From Pseudomonadota bacterium (GTDB taxonomy: Bacteria; Pseudomonadota; Gammaproteobacteria; Burkholderiales; REEB80), in contig JAGWIG010000001.1 in NCBI GenBank assembly GCA_028873515.1, positions 62,001-126,000 of the forward strand: a stretch of 64,000 bases of DNA, written 5' to 3'. This document shows positions 24,997-33,292 of the stretch, one piece after another. Both the position numbers and the translations under genes were made by a program. A model generated the notes under the pieces. It was not told the DNA's origin. It was given only the letters and a program-made list of their open reading frames with translations, and did not search any database. How positions within the stretch are numbered: the stretch's first letter is position 1; every line of letters starts with the position of its first letter.

Positions 24997-27093
24997 TCAA
25001 CCCCCCGAGGTTGAGCTACTTAAATAGTTAGGCATGCTTACAATTGAATTCAGCTGCGATGTTAAAAAAGTACTTGTTGATGTCAATTGTCCAACCAGTA
25101 CATCAAGGGCTGTATACTGTTGCTGATATTGTTGCTGTAACTGGGATAACTGCTGATTCTGGAATGTTTTCTGCGATTCAATATCAGCAATGTTATTATT
25201 GATCCCATTGGTTGCATTGACTATAAGTCCATTAAGCGGGTCCGTCATCTGCTGGACCATCTGATTGAGTTGATATGCAAACCCGGTTGAATAATTGATG
25301 TTGCCCCGATTACCGGTTACCCCACCCAGAACCTGAACGGATAAACCGGAAGCCGAATTAGTGCCAGTTACACTGAGGTATTGACCGCTACCTGTCGCAG
25401 CAACTCCATTAATCGTCCCCTGCACGTCTACACCCGCAGTAGAAGTTGGTGTGCCAAAAAGACCCGTTTCACCATCTCCCCCGGTTATATCAACTGTGGA
25501 AGCTGAACCATAAGTATTGGAGGTGAGGGTCAATACCCCCGAATTCTGGGTCACATTGACTTTAATGTTGCCACCCGAAAGGGCAGAATTCCCATTAATT
25601 GCAGATTGCACAGCGGTAGCCAGTGCAGCTGCATTCGCATAAGTACCCGCAGGAATGACTACACTGGCGTTTGTACCATTTACACTCAAATCAAGCGTAT
25701 CATTGCTTCCTTGGGTTATCGTTAAGTTAGCTGCAGCATTTCCTGTAGCTGAGCCTTGGGTAGCTAATTGGGAAACCGCCAAGGAATAGCTACCTGGTTG
25801 GGTCGAACCTGATCCAGAAACATACTGAATCAGGGGATCGGTTGCGCTCCCGGTTTGTGCGAACAGCTGTGCTATCCCATTAAAATTGGTACTTATGGCA
25901 TTGTTCAGGGTCGTCTGATCAACTGCCAACGACCCATCCTTCTGAAAAGAAACCCCGATATCAGCAAGATTGGCAAACCCGGATGTAAGACCTGTAACAC
26001 TACTATTTAATGCTGTATTGATTTCTCCCACAATCTGATTGACGGTTGGGTCACCCAGCAACTGCCCTGCGGTACTGGTTGTTGAGTTGTAGCTATCCAG
26101 CCCCGACAAGGCTGTATTCAATGCATTATAGGCACTGACAAAGGAATTGACGCTACTCGTCACAGAAGCAGGATCATTTGAAACACTCACGCTAGTTGAA
26201 CCTGTTCCTGCAAGATTCAGGGTCAAGCCGTTGATAGCGTCAGTAACTGTATTTGTTGCTCGGGAGATGGCAAGGCCGTCCAGGGTAAAGCTCGAATTGG
26301 CAGCCGTAACTGATTCAGACATATCCTGCGTTCCTGCAGGATTCTGGGTAAGAAGGGAAGCTAGTGTTGCATCCCCGCTCACACTGATATTCATGCTGTT
26401 GGCCGCACCCAAACTATTTGAAGTCAGAACCAGATGATAGGGGTTTGTGCCACTGCCATCATTAATGACACTTGCTGTTACCCCAATATTGGCATTGTTG
26501 ATTGCCTGTGCAATTCCATCGAGACTGTTGTTCGTGCCAATCGTAACCGTTTTCGTCCCATTCCCGCTGCTAGTGTATGTTGCCCCGCTATAGGTCCCCG
26601 TACCCGCTGTGCCGTTATATGCAGTAAAACTTCCCCCGCTGATGGTGCCAAAATCAAAAGTCAACGTTGTTGTGGCACCAGATCCAATTGAGGCTGTTTC
26701 ACTCGCCTGTCCAGCTGAAACCAGTTTTTGCGAGGCGGCAAGCTGCGTCACGGATAGGTTATAATTACCGGGAATTGCACCTGATCCGGCTGTTGCACTA
26801 ATTACAGAGGTATTGCTGGAACTCGCCTGCATCTGCTGAAACTGGCTCACCGTACTTAAACTATTCATGGAGGTCTGAAAGGTTGAAAGCGCATTGCTCA
26901 CTGTGCCAAAAGCAGACAGTTCAGCCTGATAGCTTGCTTCCTGGGCATTGAGCTGATTAAGCGGTTGAGATGCAACCGCCATCAGCTGGGTAATGATCGA
27001 GTTTACATTCAGATTGGAGCCAATTCCTGGCGAGGAAATAGGGGGAATAACATTACTCGTTGCTGAAGGTGTTGCAAGCGTTGATATGGTCAT
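24997..27093 (-). CDS. fliD: Flagellar cap protein FliD (large form)
   Basis: A 698-residue filament cap, longer than the enterobacterial form of about 468. The N-terminal cap domain begins near residue 20 with GIGSNLNVNSIITQLMAVAS. The C-terminal domain carries NINYSTGFAYQLNQMVQQMT and ends in the coiled coil QLSQLQQQYQQQYTALD. The enlarged middle is rich in Thr, Ser and Gly. FliD caps the filament and folds incoming flagellin. It follows flaG by 9 bases. Confidence 0.95.
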   Translation of the reverse strand: MTISTLATPSATSNVIPPISSPGIGSNLNVNSIITQLMAVASQPLNQLNAQEASYQAELSAFGTVSNALSTFQTSMNSLSTVSQFQQMQASSSNTSVISATAGSGAIPGNYNLSVTQLAASQKLVSAGQASETASIGSGATTTLTFDFGTISGGSFTAYNGTAGTGTYSGATYTSSGNGTKTVTIGTNNSLDGIAQAINNANIGVTASVINDGSGTNPYHLVLTSNSLGAANSMNISVSGDATLASLLTQNPAGTQDMSESVTAANSSFTLDGLAISRATNTVTDAINGLTLNLAGTGSTSVSVSNDPASVTSSVNSFVSAYNALNTALSGLDSYNSTTSTAGQLLGDPTVNQIVGEINTALNSSVTGLTSGFANLADIGVSFQKDGSLAVDQTTLNNAISTNFNGIAQLFAQTGSATDPLIQYVSGSGSTQPGSYSLAVSQLATQGSATGNAAANLTITQGSNDTLDLSVNGTNASVVIPAGTYANAAALATAVQSAINGNSALSGGNIKVNVTQNSGVLTLTSNTYGSASTVDITGGDGETGLFGTPTSTAGVDVQGTINGVAATGSGQYLSVTGTNSASGLSVQVLGGVTGNRGNINYSTGFAYQLNQMVQQMTDPLNGLIVNATNGINNNIADIESQKTFQNQQLSQLQQQYQQQYTALDVLVGQLTSTSTFLTSQLNSIVSMPNYLSSSTSGG

Positions 27094-27102
27094 GATTGCT
27101 CC

Positions 27103-27495
27103 CTAGGCCTGAACTGAAATCAGGACACCCTGTAATACGTTAAGTGCCTGAACAATCTGCATCATTTCTTCAGCCGGGACCACACGCATCACCTGGCGTG
27201 TTGAGTTCAGGATCTGGATGGTCGGATTCTGTGCATCCGATGTATTCAGAGCGAGTTGCACCGTGCCTGCATTCGCGAATTTACTGATTATCTGGTTAAC
27301 CTCCTCAGCCAAATTTTTTAACCGTTGCGTATCAACGGTTGACTGTGTGGGAACGACCGCTTTTGCCGGGTTCTGTGCAAGTGTCTCTGAAGCCTGGGCA
27401 ACGCTAGATGTACCTGTTACTGAGGAACTCCTGACTAATTCTTCACCTGAAGCAACAGGCGGTGGAGCAGTATTCAATGAACTGATGGTCGTCAT
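27103..27495 (-). CDS. flaG: FlaG family protein
   Basis: A 130-residue protein with a disordered N-terminal half rich in Ser, Thr and Val and a C-terminal FlaG domain (LAEEVNQIISKFANAGTVQL; RQVMRVVPAEEMMQIVQALN). FlaG affects filament length in several polarly flagellated bacteria. It lies between fliC and fliD, its usual place. A stable hairpin separates it from fliC, which should lower its expression relative to flagellin. Confidence 0.9.
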   Translation of the reverse strand: MTTISSLNTAPPPVASGEELVRSSSVTGTSSVAQASETLAQNPAKAVVPTQSTVDTQRLKNLAEEVNQIISKFANAGTVQLALNTSDAQNPTIQILNSTRQVMRVVPAEEMMQIVQALNVLQGVLISVQA

Positions 27496-27514
27496 GGCTC
27501 ATTCCCTATAGATT

Positions 27515-27544
27515 CCGCCCAGACCAGTATTCTGGCCTGGGCGG
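27515..27544 (-). terminator. Hairpin between fliC and flaG (partial terminator or 3' stabiliser)
   Basis: A near-perfect inverted repeat with stem arms CCGCCCAGGCCAG and CTGGTCTGGGCGG around a four-base loop, 15 bases after the fliC stop. No run of T follows on the leftward strand, so full termination is doubtful. It could protect fliC mRNA from 3' decay and reduce readthrough to flaG and fliD. Confidence 0.7.
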
Positions 27545-27558
27545 GGCAAGGCTGCAAC

Positions 27559-29622
27559 TTATTGCAACAATTTGAGTACTGATTGTGGCAAGGCATTAGC
27601 CTGGGCCAACATTGCAGTGCCTGCTTGCTGCAGAATCTGTGCCCGCGACAGATTAGCTGTTTCCAGTGCAAAATTCGCATCCATAATCTGGCTTCTTGCC
27701 GAAGTCAAATTGGTTTGTGTGGACGAAAGATCACTAATGGCCGCAGTGAACCGGTTCTGAAACGCGCCCAGCTGAGCATTGAGGCTATTAATACTCGCCA
27801 AAGCATTATCTACAGCAACCATCGCTGCATTGGCACCCGCTGCCGTAGAAATATCCAGGCTACTTAATGCCTGTCCACTTCTTGCTGAACCATAGGTGCC
27901 TGCATCAATACCAAAATCTGTAGAGGCATTATTGGTTCCAGCGGTAATCGCGATCTGACCTGCCGATGAAAGCGTAAAGGTGCCTTCTGTTGTCACTGCC
28001 GTTGTACTCAAGCCTGTAGCAAGACCAACATCAGTGGCTGTCAGATTGCTTCCACTTCCAAGTGCGACAGTGATGTTTCGGCCATCGGCGGCAGTTAACG
28101 TGACGCCATTCCCACTGGATGAGGTGTCAGTTGCCGTCACTCCGGTCTGTCCTGAAATCGCGTTGACTGCGGCTATCGTAGCTGCAATCTGTGAAGCAGT
28201 GGTTTCTCCATTGGCAACTGAGATTTGTGCCGTCGAGACGCCATTAATCACCAAAGTGCCAGTGTGTGCAGCACTCGCAGCAGTAACTGTCCCGCCCGCA
28301 AGTATATTTGCGTTTACGGTAGCCGTGACACCAGTCTTGCTGGATACGGCATTAACCGCAGCCGCTTTGGCTATGGCACTATCTGCAGCATTGGCGTAAG
28401 AAGCTGTATCGCTGGTTGACAAAGAAGCGCCAATACTAATCCCGTTAATGAGCACATCGCCCGAAGCCAGTGCATTGGCTGAACCTGTCGCAGAGGACAC
28501 ATAAGCCGTGTTGGGTTGATAAGTACCTAATGTCAAATCCGCATTACTATAATTTCCGGTGGATGACGTCAGCGTAATGGCATTGGCGGAAGTAAGCGTA
28601 TAGGCGCCATAATGCGTGTCTGCGGCTCCAACGCCGGTCTGGGCAGCTGTGACAGTTCCATAGGAAACAGTAATATTACGACCATCCGCAGCAGAAAGGG
28701 TGACGCCGGTTGTATCTGACCCCGTATCAGCGGCCGTAACGCCGGTCTGTCCTGAGGCGGCATTAATGGCTGCCACGACTGAAGCACGGGTAGATGAGTT
28801 GTTAGAACCCAGGGCAACAGTTACTGCAACCCCGTTAATAGTTATGGTACCGGTTGTTCCAAGCGTTCCTGCTGCCATGCTGGTACCAGCATAAGTATTG
28901 GTTTCCACAGCCGCTGTGACTCCGGTCTGGCTGGACACGGCATTAATCGCTGCCGCCTTGGCTATGGCACTATCCGCTTGGTTAGCGTTAGATGCGGTAT
29001 CCGACGAAGCTACCGACGCCCCAACAATTACCCCATTAATCAGTAGATCGCCTGATGACAGCGCAGTCCCGGTCGTGGTGCCGCGTGAAGAAACTGACGC
29101 GGCAGATCCCCCGCCCAATGCTGATGTCTGGGCACTTGCAATACTAACAGCAATCGTTTGATTGGCATTGGCACCCACCTGGAACTGCTGGTTCTGGAAT
29201 GAGCCATCCAGAAGATTCACGCCATTGAACTGGGTGGTCGTTGCTACGCGCTGGATTTCAGCAAGCAACTGGGACACCTGCCCCTGCAACTGGCCACGGT
29301 TAAGGCTGGAATTAGAGCTGTTTGCTGACTCTACCGCCAGCTGACGAATCTGCTGCAAGTCATTGGTAATGGAAGTCACCGCACCTTCCGCGGTCTGGGT
29401 CACCGAAATGGCATTATTGGCATTCTGTGTTGCCTGGGTCAGGCCATTAATTTGTGCGGTAAGGCCATTTGAAATAGCCAAGCCTGCCGCATCATCGGCT
29501 GCGCTGTTGATTCGGAGGCCTGATGACAGGCGCTGTAACGCTGTAGACAGAGAATTCTGGGTATTATTCAGATTCTGCTGTGCAATAAGCGAATTGATAT
29601 TTGTATTAATAAATGAAGACAT
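27559..29622 (-). CDS. fliC: Flagellin FliC with duplicated central region
   Basis: A 687-residue flagellin. I choose the ATG at 29622 (MSSFINTNINSLIAQQNLNN), which has an AGGAG site; an upstream ATG at 29697 is open but unrelated to the family. The conserved D0/D1 ends are present: LSSGLRINSAADDAAGLAIS near the N-terminus and QIMDANFALETANLSRAQIL near the C-terminus. Between them are two imperfect copies of a segment of about 180-195 residues (about 187-368 and 384-577), each with two hook-IN-type motifs (NAVSSQTGVTA and variants). The gene is headed by a sigma-28 promoter. Confidence 0.97.
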   Translation of the reverse strand: MSSFINTNINSLIAQQNLNNTQNSLSTALQRLSSGLRINSAADDAAGLAISNGLTAQINGLTQATQNANNAISVTQTAEGAVTSITNDLQQIRQLAVESANSSNSSLNRGQLQGQVSQLLAEIQRVATTTQFNGVNLLDGSFQNQQFQVGANANQTIAVSIASAQTSALGGGSAASVSSRGTTTGTALSSGDLLINGVIVGASVASSDTASNANQADSAIAKAAAINAVSSQTGVTAAVETNTYAGTSMAAGTLGTTGTITINGVAVTVALGSNNSSTRASVVAAINAASGQTGVTAADTGSDTTGVTLSAADGRNITVSYGTVTAAQTGVGAADTHYGAYTLTSANAITLTSSTGNYSNADLTLGTYQPNTAYVSSATGSANALASGDVLINGISIGASLSTSDTASYANAADSAIAKAAAVNAVSSKTGVTATVNANILAGGTVTAASAAHTGTLVINGVSTAQISVANGETTASQIAATIAAVNAISGQTGVTATDTSSSGNGVTLTAADGRNITVALGSGSNLTATDVGLATGLSTTAVTTEGTFTLSSAGQIAITAGTNNASTDFGIDAGTYGSARSGQALSSLDISTAAGANAAMVAVDNALASINSLNAQLGAFQNRFTAAISDLSSTQTNLTSARSQIMDANFALETANLSRAQILQQAGTAMLAQANALPQSVLKLLQ
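27892..28473 (-). repeat. Flagellin variable-domain repeat, copy 2
   Basis: This encodes residues about 384-577 of flagellin, beginning ALASGDVLINGISIGAS and ending near DAGTYGS. It aligns along its length with copy 1 at 28522-29064, with shared landmarks DSAIAKAAA, NAVSSKTGVTA, SGQTGVTA, LTAADGRNITV and a closing GTY. Similarity is also visible in the DNA, for example around the GCTATGGCACTATC segments. Confidence 0.85.
28522..29064 (-). repeat. Flagellin variable-domain repeat, copy 1
   Basis: This encodes residues about 187-367 of flagellin, beginning ALSSGDLLINGVIVGAS and closing at GTY. It is the first copy of an internal tandem duplication; see copy 2 at 27892-28473. Each copy itself holds two shorter QTGVTA units, suggesting two rounds of duplication. 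Confidence 0.85.
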
Positions 29623-29713
29623 TCCTCTTCTCCTTCGATGTTTGAGTTTTGTAGCATCATGCCACGACTTTGGTTCTCCTGTGACCACTACACTCAAACC
29701 GCCGTCAGGTTAA

Positions 29714-29740
29714 ATAACGGCAGAAGAAAAGAAATCTTTA
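29714..29740 (-). promoter_or_regulatory. Sigma-28 (FliA) promoter of fliC
   Basis: Read leftward the sequence is TAAAGATT-N11-GCCGTTAT, two mismatches from the sigma-28 consensus TAAAGTTT-N11-GCCGATAA in the scored bases, with exact spacing. Transcription would start near 29706, leaving a leader of about 85 bases before the fliC start. Confidence 0.85.
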
Positions 29741-29767
29741 ACCGGATAAAAAATTTTCACCGTTAAA
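29737..29767 (-). terminator. Possible flgL terminator overlapping the fliC promoter
   Basis: Read leftward, TTTAACGG and CCGGTTAAA can pair (one bulged G) around a loop of about 14 bases, and a T-rich stretch follows. It lies 39 bases after flgL and its 3' arm covers the -35 element of the fliC promoter. The loop is long, so this is a weak candidate. Confidence 0.35.
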
Positions 29768-29805
29768 CCTCTATAAACCTGATATTTATTCCTGCTTTTT
29801 TTTCA

Positions 29806-31011
29806 TTACTGGAGAAAATTAAATAAAGAAAGATTCTGGATTTTGACAAAGGATTGTTCAGCGGCCTGCAATGTCAACTGCTGCTGAGTCAATGCACTAG
29901 CCGCAGCTGCGAAATTAACATCCTGATTTTGGGATAATGCCGTCTGATATTGGGTTTCCAAACTCCCATTAATGGAAGTTTGTGTTGTTAATTCCTTGAT
30001 TCTGGATCCAACCAAAGCCTGTTGCTGGGATATCTGGTTCAGGCCATTAGACAGGTTCTGCTGGATTAGCGCAAGCTGTCCGTTGAACTGCGCTTCCCCG
30101 GCAGGGGTTGAAACATATTGATTAAGCTGGGTAACCAATTGGTTTACGGTATCAAAGATACTCTGGTTTGTTGCAGGCGTTACTGTAAAAGTATCATTGC
30201 CAGCAGGGCTGCCACTGATACTAAAAGACTTTCCCTGTGCTGTTATCGTACCGCCAGAAACATAATTCTGATTGGCAAGGATTATGTTTCCGGAATGGTC
30301 AACAACATTATAAGTTGTAGGTGAAAGAAACTGGACAGTCAAGGGCTGAAGCAAATTTGGATCGGTATAGTCCGTTACGCTTCCGGTGCTAATTACCCCT
30401 GAACCTGAGTTTCCTGAAGCAGACTGTACCACAAAGGTGCCATTTCCGTTTCTGACATTGTCAAAAATGGCATTCCCGGGATCATTTGTGGGAATTTGCT
30501 GCCCAGAACTGACCTGTGCCATACGCTGCCCACTATCTCCTTGATACGTTACGCTTCCAGATGCATTCAATGCGTAGGGAACGGTATTAACCTTGTTACC
30601 GGAAAAGAGGTAACCTCCCTGCCCGTCGCCACTGTTTGCCAGGCCAACCAGATCAGAAAACTGCTGTTTAAGCTGAGAAACAAGGGCTTGACGTCCTGAT
30701 TGCCCCAAAGAAGGATCCGAAGCCTGTACGCTTAAGGACTGTATACTTTGCAAAAGGGTGGTTACACTCGACAAGGCGCTACTTTGCAGATTCAGAAGAT
30801 TCTGTGCTGAAGTAATGTTGCTGCTGTACTGGTTCGTTATGCCAATTGCCTGATTGATGCTCACAATCTGGGCAGCAGCAACTGGATTGTCCGCTGCTTC
30901 ATTAACACTTTTGCCGCTAGATAATTCCAACTGGGTTTTATTTAGTGCAACAGTATCATTTTGAATTCCTAACAAGCCATTTTCAAAAATTGTGCTGGTT
31001 GCAATCCTCAT
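29806..31011 (-). CDS. flgL: Hook-filament junction protein FlgL (HAP3)
   Basis: A 401-residue protein that joins the hook to the filament together with FlgK. The flagellin-like N-terminus is MRIATSTIFENGLLGIQNDT, with LELSSGKSVNEAADNPVAAA near residues 27-46, and the C-terminus ends AAEQSFVKIQNLSLFNFLQ. It lies 12 bases after flgK. It is probably transcribed both from the flgB promoter and from the sigma-28 site at the end of flgJ. Confidence 0.95.
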   Translation of the reverse strand: MRIATSTIFENGLLGIQNDTVALNKTQLELSSGKSVNEAADNPVAAAQIVSINQAIGITNQYSSNITSAQNLLNLQSSALSSVTTLLQSIQSLSVQASDPSLGQSGRQALVSQLKQQFSDLVGLANSGDGQGGYLFSGNKVNTVPYALNASGSVTYQGDSGQRMAQVSSGQQIPTNDPGNAIFDNVRNGNGTFVVQSASGNSGSGVISTGSVTDYTDPNLLQPLTVQFLSPTTYNVVDHSGNIILANQNYVSGGTITAQGKSFSISGSPAGNDTFTVTPATNQSIFDTVNQLVTQLNQYVSTPAGEAQFNGQLALIQQNLSNGLNQISQQQALVGSRIKELTTQTSINGSLETQYQTALSQNQDVNFAAAASALTQQQLTLQAAEQSFVKIQNLSLFNFLQ

Positions 31012-31023
31012 GATTCACCTCAT

Positions 31024-32922
31024 CTAGATTTGCAGAAGCGACTGGAACAACTGGCTTGAAATTGATAACAGTTTTCCGGCCGCCTGATAATTTTGCTGAT
31101 ACTTAAGAAGATTTGCAGCTTCTTCATCCAGGTTGACCCCAGATACACTCTGCTGGGAATTCTGTATCTGCTGATAGAGTGCCTGCTGGGATTGCCCGTT
31201 CACGTTGGCGGAACTGGTATTGGTACCAACCAGGCTGATAAGCTGGCCAAAGGCTCCTTCAAACGAAGTTGTTCCCTGGACCAGATTCTGGGTTTCCATT
31301 CCTGCCATGGCCAGGGCATTGGTATTGTCCCCCGTTGCCCCCGCGTTAGATTGCAGGGTAAACGTATCGTTATTCTGTGGCTGGCCTGTCACCGTAAAGG
31401 TGATGTTTCCTTTGTAAGTTATTGACTGCCCCGAAACATAAGGAATACTTGTTGAGGGTGTCTGATTATCAACTAAAGCATTTGTGGTCGCGTTATAAGT
31501 GAATACAACAGGCGGGGTCACCTCAGCCAGTGCCGCCTGGGCAGTGATTGTGGCAGGGCTGATGGTCGCATTGCCAATATTGGCGCTGCTGGCAGAAGTA
31601 GCGACAGGGTTTGCTGCGGCAACCTTGGCCGGATCAGTAATAGCAAGCGCCATGGAGCTTGCCCCGCTCGCAACCGGACGTATAAGAAAGCTTTCGCCAG
31701 GATTAGGCACAGTATTGACTGTTATATTCATTCCATCCAGGGAAATGGGAAAGGTCGTCGTGTTGGGATAGGTCGTCGAAGTATTATCCGACAATCGCGT
31801 AATTGTATAATTGGTTCCGTCATAGGATAGGCGATAGTCACTTGCCTGCAACTGCGATGCATTGGAAATGCTTACAGTCAACGCAGAGGCCGGGGTAGTA
31901 TTGGAAGCATTAGCCAAAACCTGGGGGGCTGGGGGCGGGACAAACAAATTACCGCCAAGATTACCATTCAAGTCCATCCCAAGCTGATTTTGCTGATTCA
32001 GGGTTTGTGACATTACTACAGCCAATTGCCCAATTGCATTCTGGGCAGTTTCGAGGGTCTGATTACGAAACTGAAGCATTCCACCCAGGTTCCCTCCCGT
32101 TAAGGTAGAGGAAGGTAAAACCCCTGTTGCCCCATTAAGCACATATGCAACTTCGGTATTTGTTGGATTGGCCGGATCCGGAGCGGCTTTGAGCGTCATG
32201 GAGCGGTTTCCGATAACAAGGGATTGCCCACTCCCGATATACAAATCAACATTACCGTTGCTTTCTGTGACTGTTTTTACACCAATTTGCTGATTAATCT
32301 GGCTAATCAGTTGCTGACGCTGATCCAGCAAATCATTGGGGGGATTATTATTGGCCGCGGTTTGCAGCTGAAGTATCTGCTGATTCAGGTTTGCAACCTG
32401 TGTAGCCAAACTATTGATATTCTGAATTGTGCTGGTTATCGAGTTATTAATTCCATTACTGGTATTGGTTAATGTATTGGCCGCACCATTAATCTGGGAA
32501 ACAAGGGACTGGGCATTACTTAAAAATGCCTGCCTTGCAGGAATAGACTGGGGGCTATTGGCAACACTCTGAAGGCTGGTAAAAAAGCCTTGAATGGCAG
32601 GCTGAAGACCTGAAGTCTGATCAGATAGCATCTGATCGATTGGCTGAGCTTGTGAATAATAGGTATTATAGCTTGCGGCCTGCGCTTGGGCAGACATGGA
32701 CTGATCAACCAGGAACTGGTTATAAACCCGTGCAATCGAATCAACCTGTACGCCGCCACCCAGAAACCCATAAGATGTGCTTTGTGGCTGAGCCGCACTT
32801 TGAAGTACTTCCTGTCTGCTATAGCCCGGGGTTGAGGCATTGGCAATATTCTGCCCGGTCGTGGTTATGCCAATTTCCGCCGCATTAAGCGCTCCCAACC
32901 CAATACTGAAGATATCCGCCAT
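31024..32922 (-). CDS. flgK: Hook-filament junction protein FlgK (HAP1)
   Basis: A 632-residue protein. I choose the ATG at 32922, which has a good AAGGTGGAG site and the family-like start MADIFSIGLGALNAAEIG; the ATG at 32937 overlaps flgJ. The N-terminal rod/hook motif TTTGQNIANASTPGYSRQEV and the C-terminal SGVNLDEEAANLLKYQQNYQ are diagnostic. FlgK is the first junction protein added after the hook is complete. A sigma-28 promoter lies directly upstream. Confidence 0.96.
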   Translation of the reverse strand: MADIFSIGLGALNAAEIGITTTGQNIANASTPGYSRQEVLQSAAQPQSTSYGFLGGGVQVDSIARVYNQFLVDQSMSAQAQAASYNTYYSQAQPIDQMLSDQTSGLQPAIQGFFTSLQSVANSPQSIPARQAFLSNAQSLVSQINGAANTLTNTSNGINNSITSTIQNINSLATQVANLNQQILQLQTAANNNPPNDLLDQRQQLISQINQQIGVKTVTESNGNVDLYIGSGQSLVIGNRSMTLKAAPDPANPTNTEVAYVLNGATGVLPSSTLTGGNLGGMLQFRNQTLETAQNAIGQLAVVMSQTLNQQNQLGMDLNGNLGGNLFVPPPAPQVLANASNTTPASALTVSISNASQLQASDYRLSYDGTNYTITRLSDNTSTTYPNTTTFPISLDGMNITVNTVPNPGESFLIRPVASGASSMALAITDPAKVAAANPVATSASSANIGNATISPATITAQAALAEVTPPVVFTYNATTNALVDNQTPSTSIPYVSGQSITYKGNITFTVTGQPQNNDTFTLQSNAGATGDNTNALAMAGMETQNLVQGTTSFEGAFGQLISLVGTNTSSANVNGQSQQALYQQIQNSQQSVSGVNLDEEAANLLKYQQNYQAAGKLLSISSQLFQSLLQI

Positions 32923-32926
32923 ATGA

Positions 32927-33292
32927 TTATTCTCCACCTTGTGGATTTATCGGCACACTCTTAGGAATCTTGAGCGACGTCATATCTATCTGTTGCCTGA
33001 TTAACTGGGACTGAAGCATTTTTGCAAGACCAAGTCCACGCCCTGCCAAAGACTGAGCAAGCTGGTTATCCAGCATCTGACCATACATCTTGTCAGCTTG
33101 CGTATCAAAAGGGGTTGAAGCCAATTTAGCTGAACGCATTTGCTTAAGCATATCAGCGAGAAAAAGGGCTTCAAACTCCTGGGCGACTTTGCCGGCAGCC
33201 TGGGCGGGATCCTTGTTCGCCAAGCCCTTCAGGCTGGCAAGATTGCGAGTATCCCAATAAAACCCTGAAGGAATGGTTGGCAACATAATCAA
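32927..33292 (-). CDS. flgJ: Short FlgJ: rod-binding domain only
   Basis: A 121-residue protein with only the rod-binding domain: KVAQEFEALFLADMLKQMRS (residues 36-55) and DNQLAQSLAGRGLGLAKML (about 74-92). The C-terminal N-acetylglucosaminidase domain found in FlgJ of enterobacteria and many betaproteobacteria is absent. The stop is followed four bases later by flgK, so the gene is not simply frameshifted; no downstream muramidase remnant is visible. Rod penetration of the cell wall must use an enzyme encoded elsewhere. It overlaps flgI by 4 bases. Confidence 0.92.
   Translation of the reverse strand: MIMLPTIPSGFYWDTRNLASLKGLANKDPAQAAGKVAQEFEALFLADMLKQMRSAKLASTPFDTQADKMYGQMLDNQLAQSLAGRGLGLAKMLQSQLIRQQIDMTSLKIPKSVPINPQGGE
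32947..32973 (-). promoter_or_regulatory. Internal sigma-28 promoter for flgK-flgL in the end of flgJ
   Basis: Read leftward the sequence is TCAAGATT-N11-GCCGATAA. The -10 is a perfect sigma-28 match, the -35 matches 6 of 8 bases, and spacing is exact. Transcription would start near 32939, about 17 bases before the flgK ATG and just ahead of its ribosome binding site. Late sigma-28 transcription of flgKL is known in Salmonella. Confidence 0.78.

Noticed and set aside
27980..28399. Long open frames on the rightward strand opposite fliC (also 28898-29161 and 29363-29713)
   Set aside because: They are antisense to repeated, Ala/Thr/Ser-biased flagellin codons, have no family resemblance, and have no ribosome binding sites.
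29650..29664. TGGCATGATGC-type sequence upstream of fliC that looks like a sigma-54 -24 element
   Set aside because: No GC lies at the correct distance; the sigma-28 site at 29714-29740 explains the gene better.
32927..33292. Possibility that flgJ is a frameshifted full-length gene
   Set aside because: flgK begins four bases after the stop, leaving no room for a muramidase remnant, and the C-terminal end is close to a sigma-28 promoter and a good flgK ribosome binding site.
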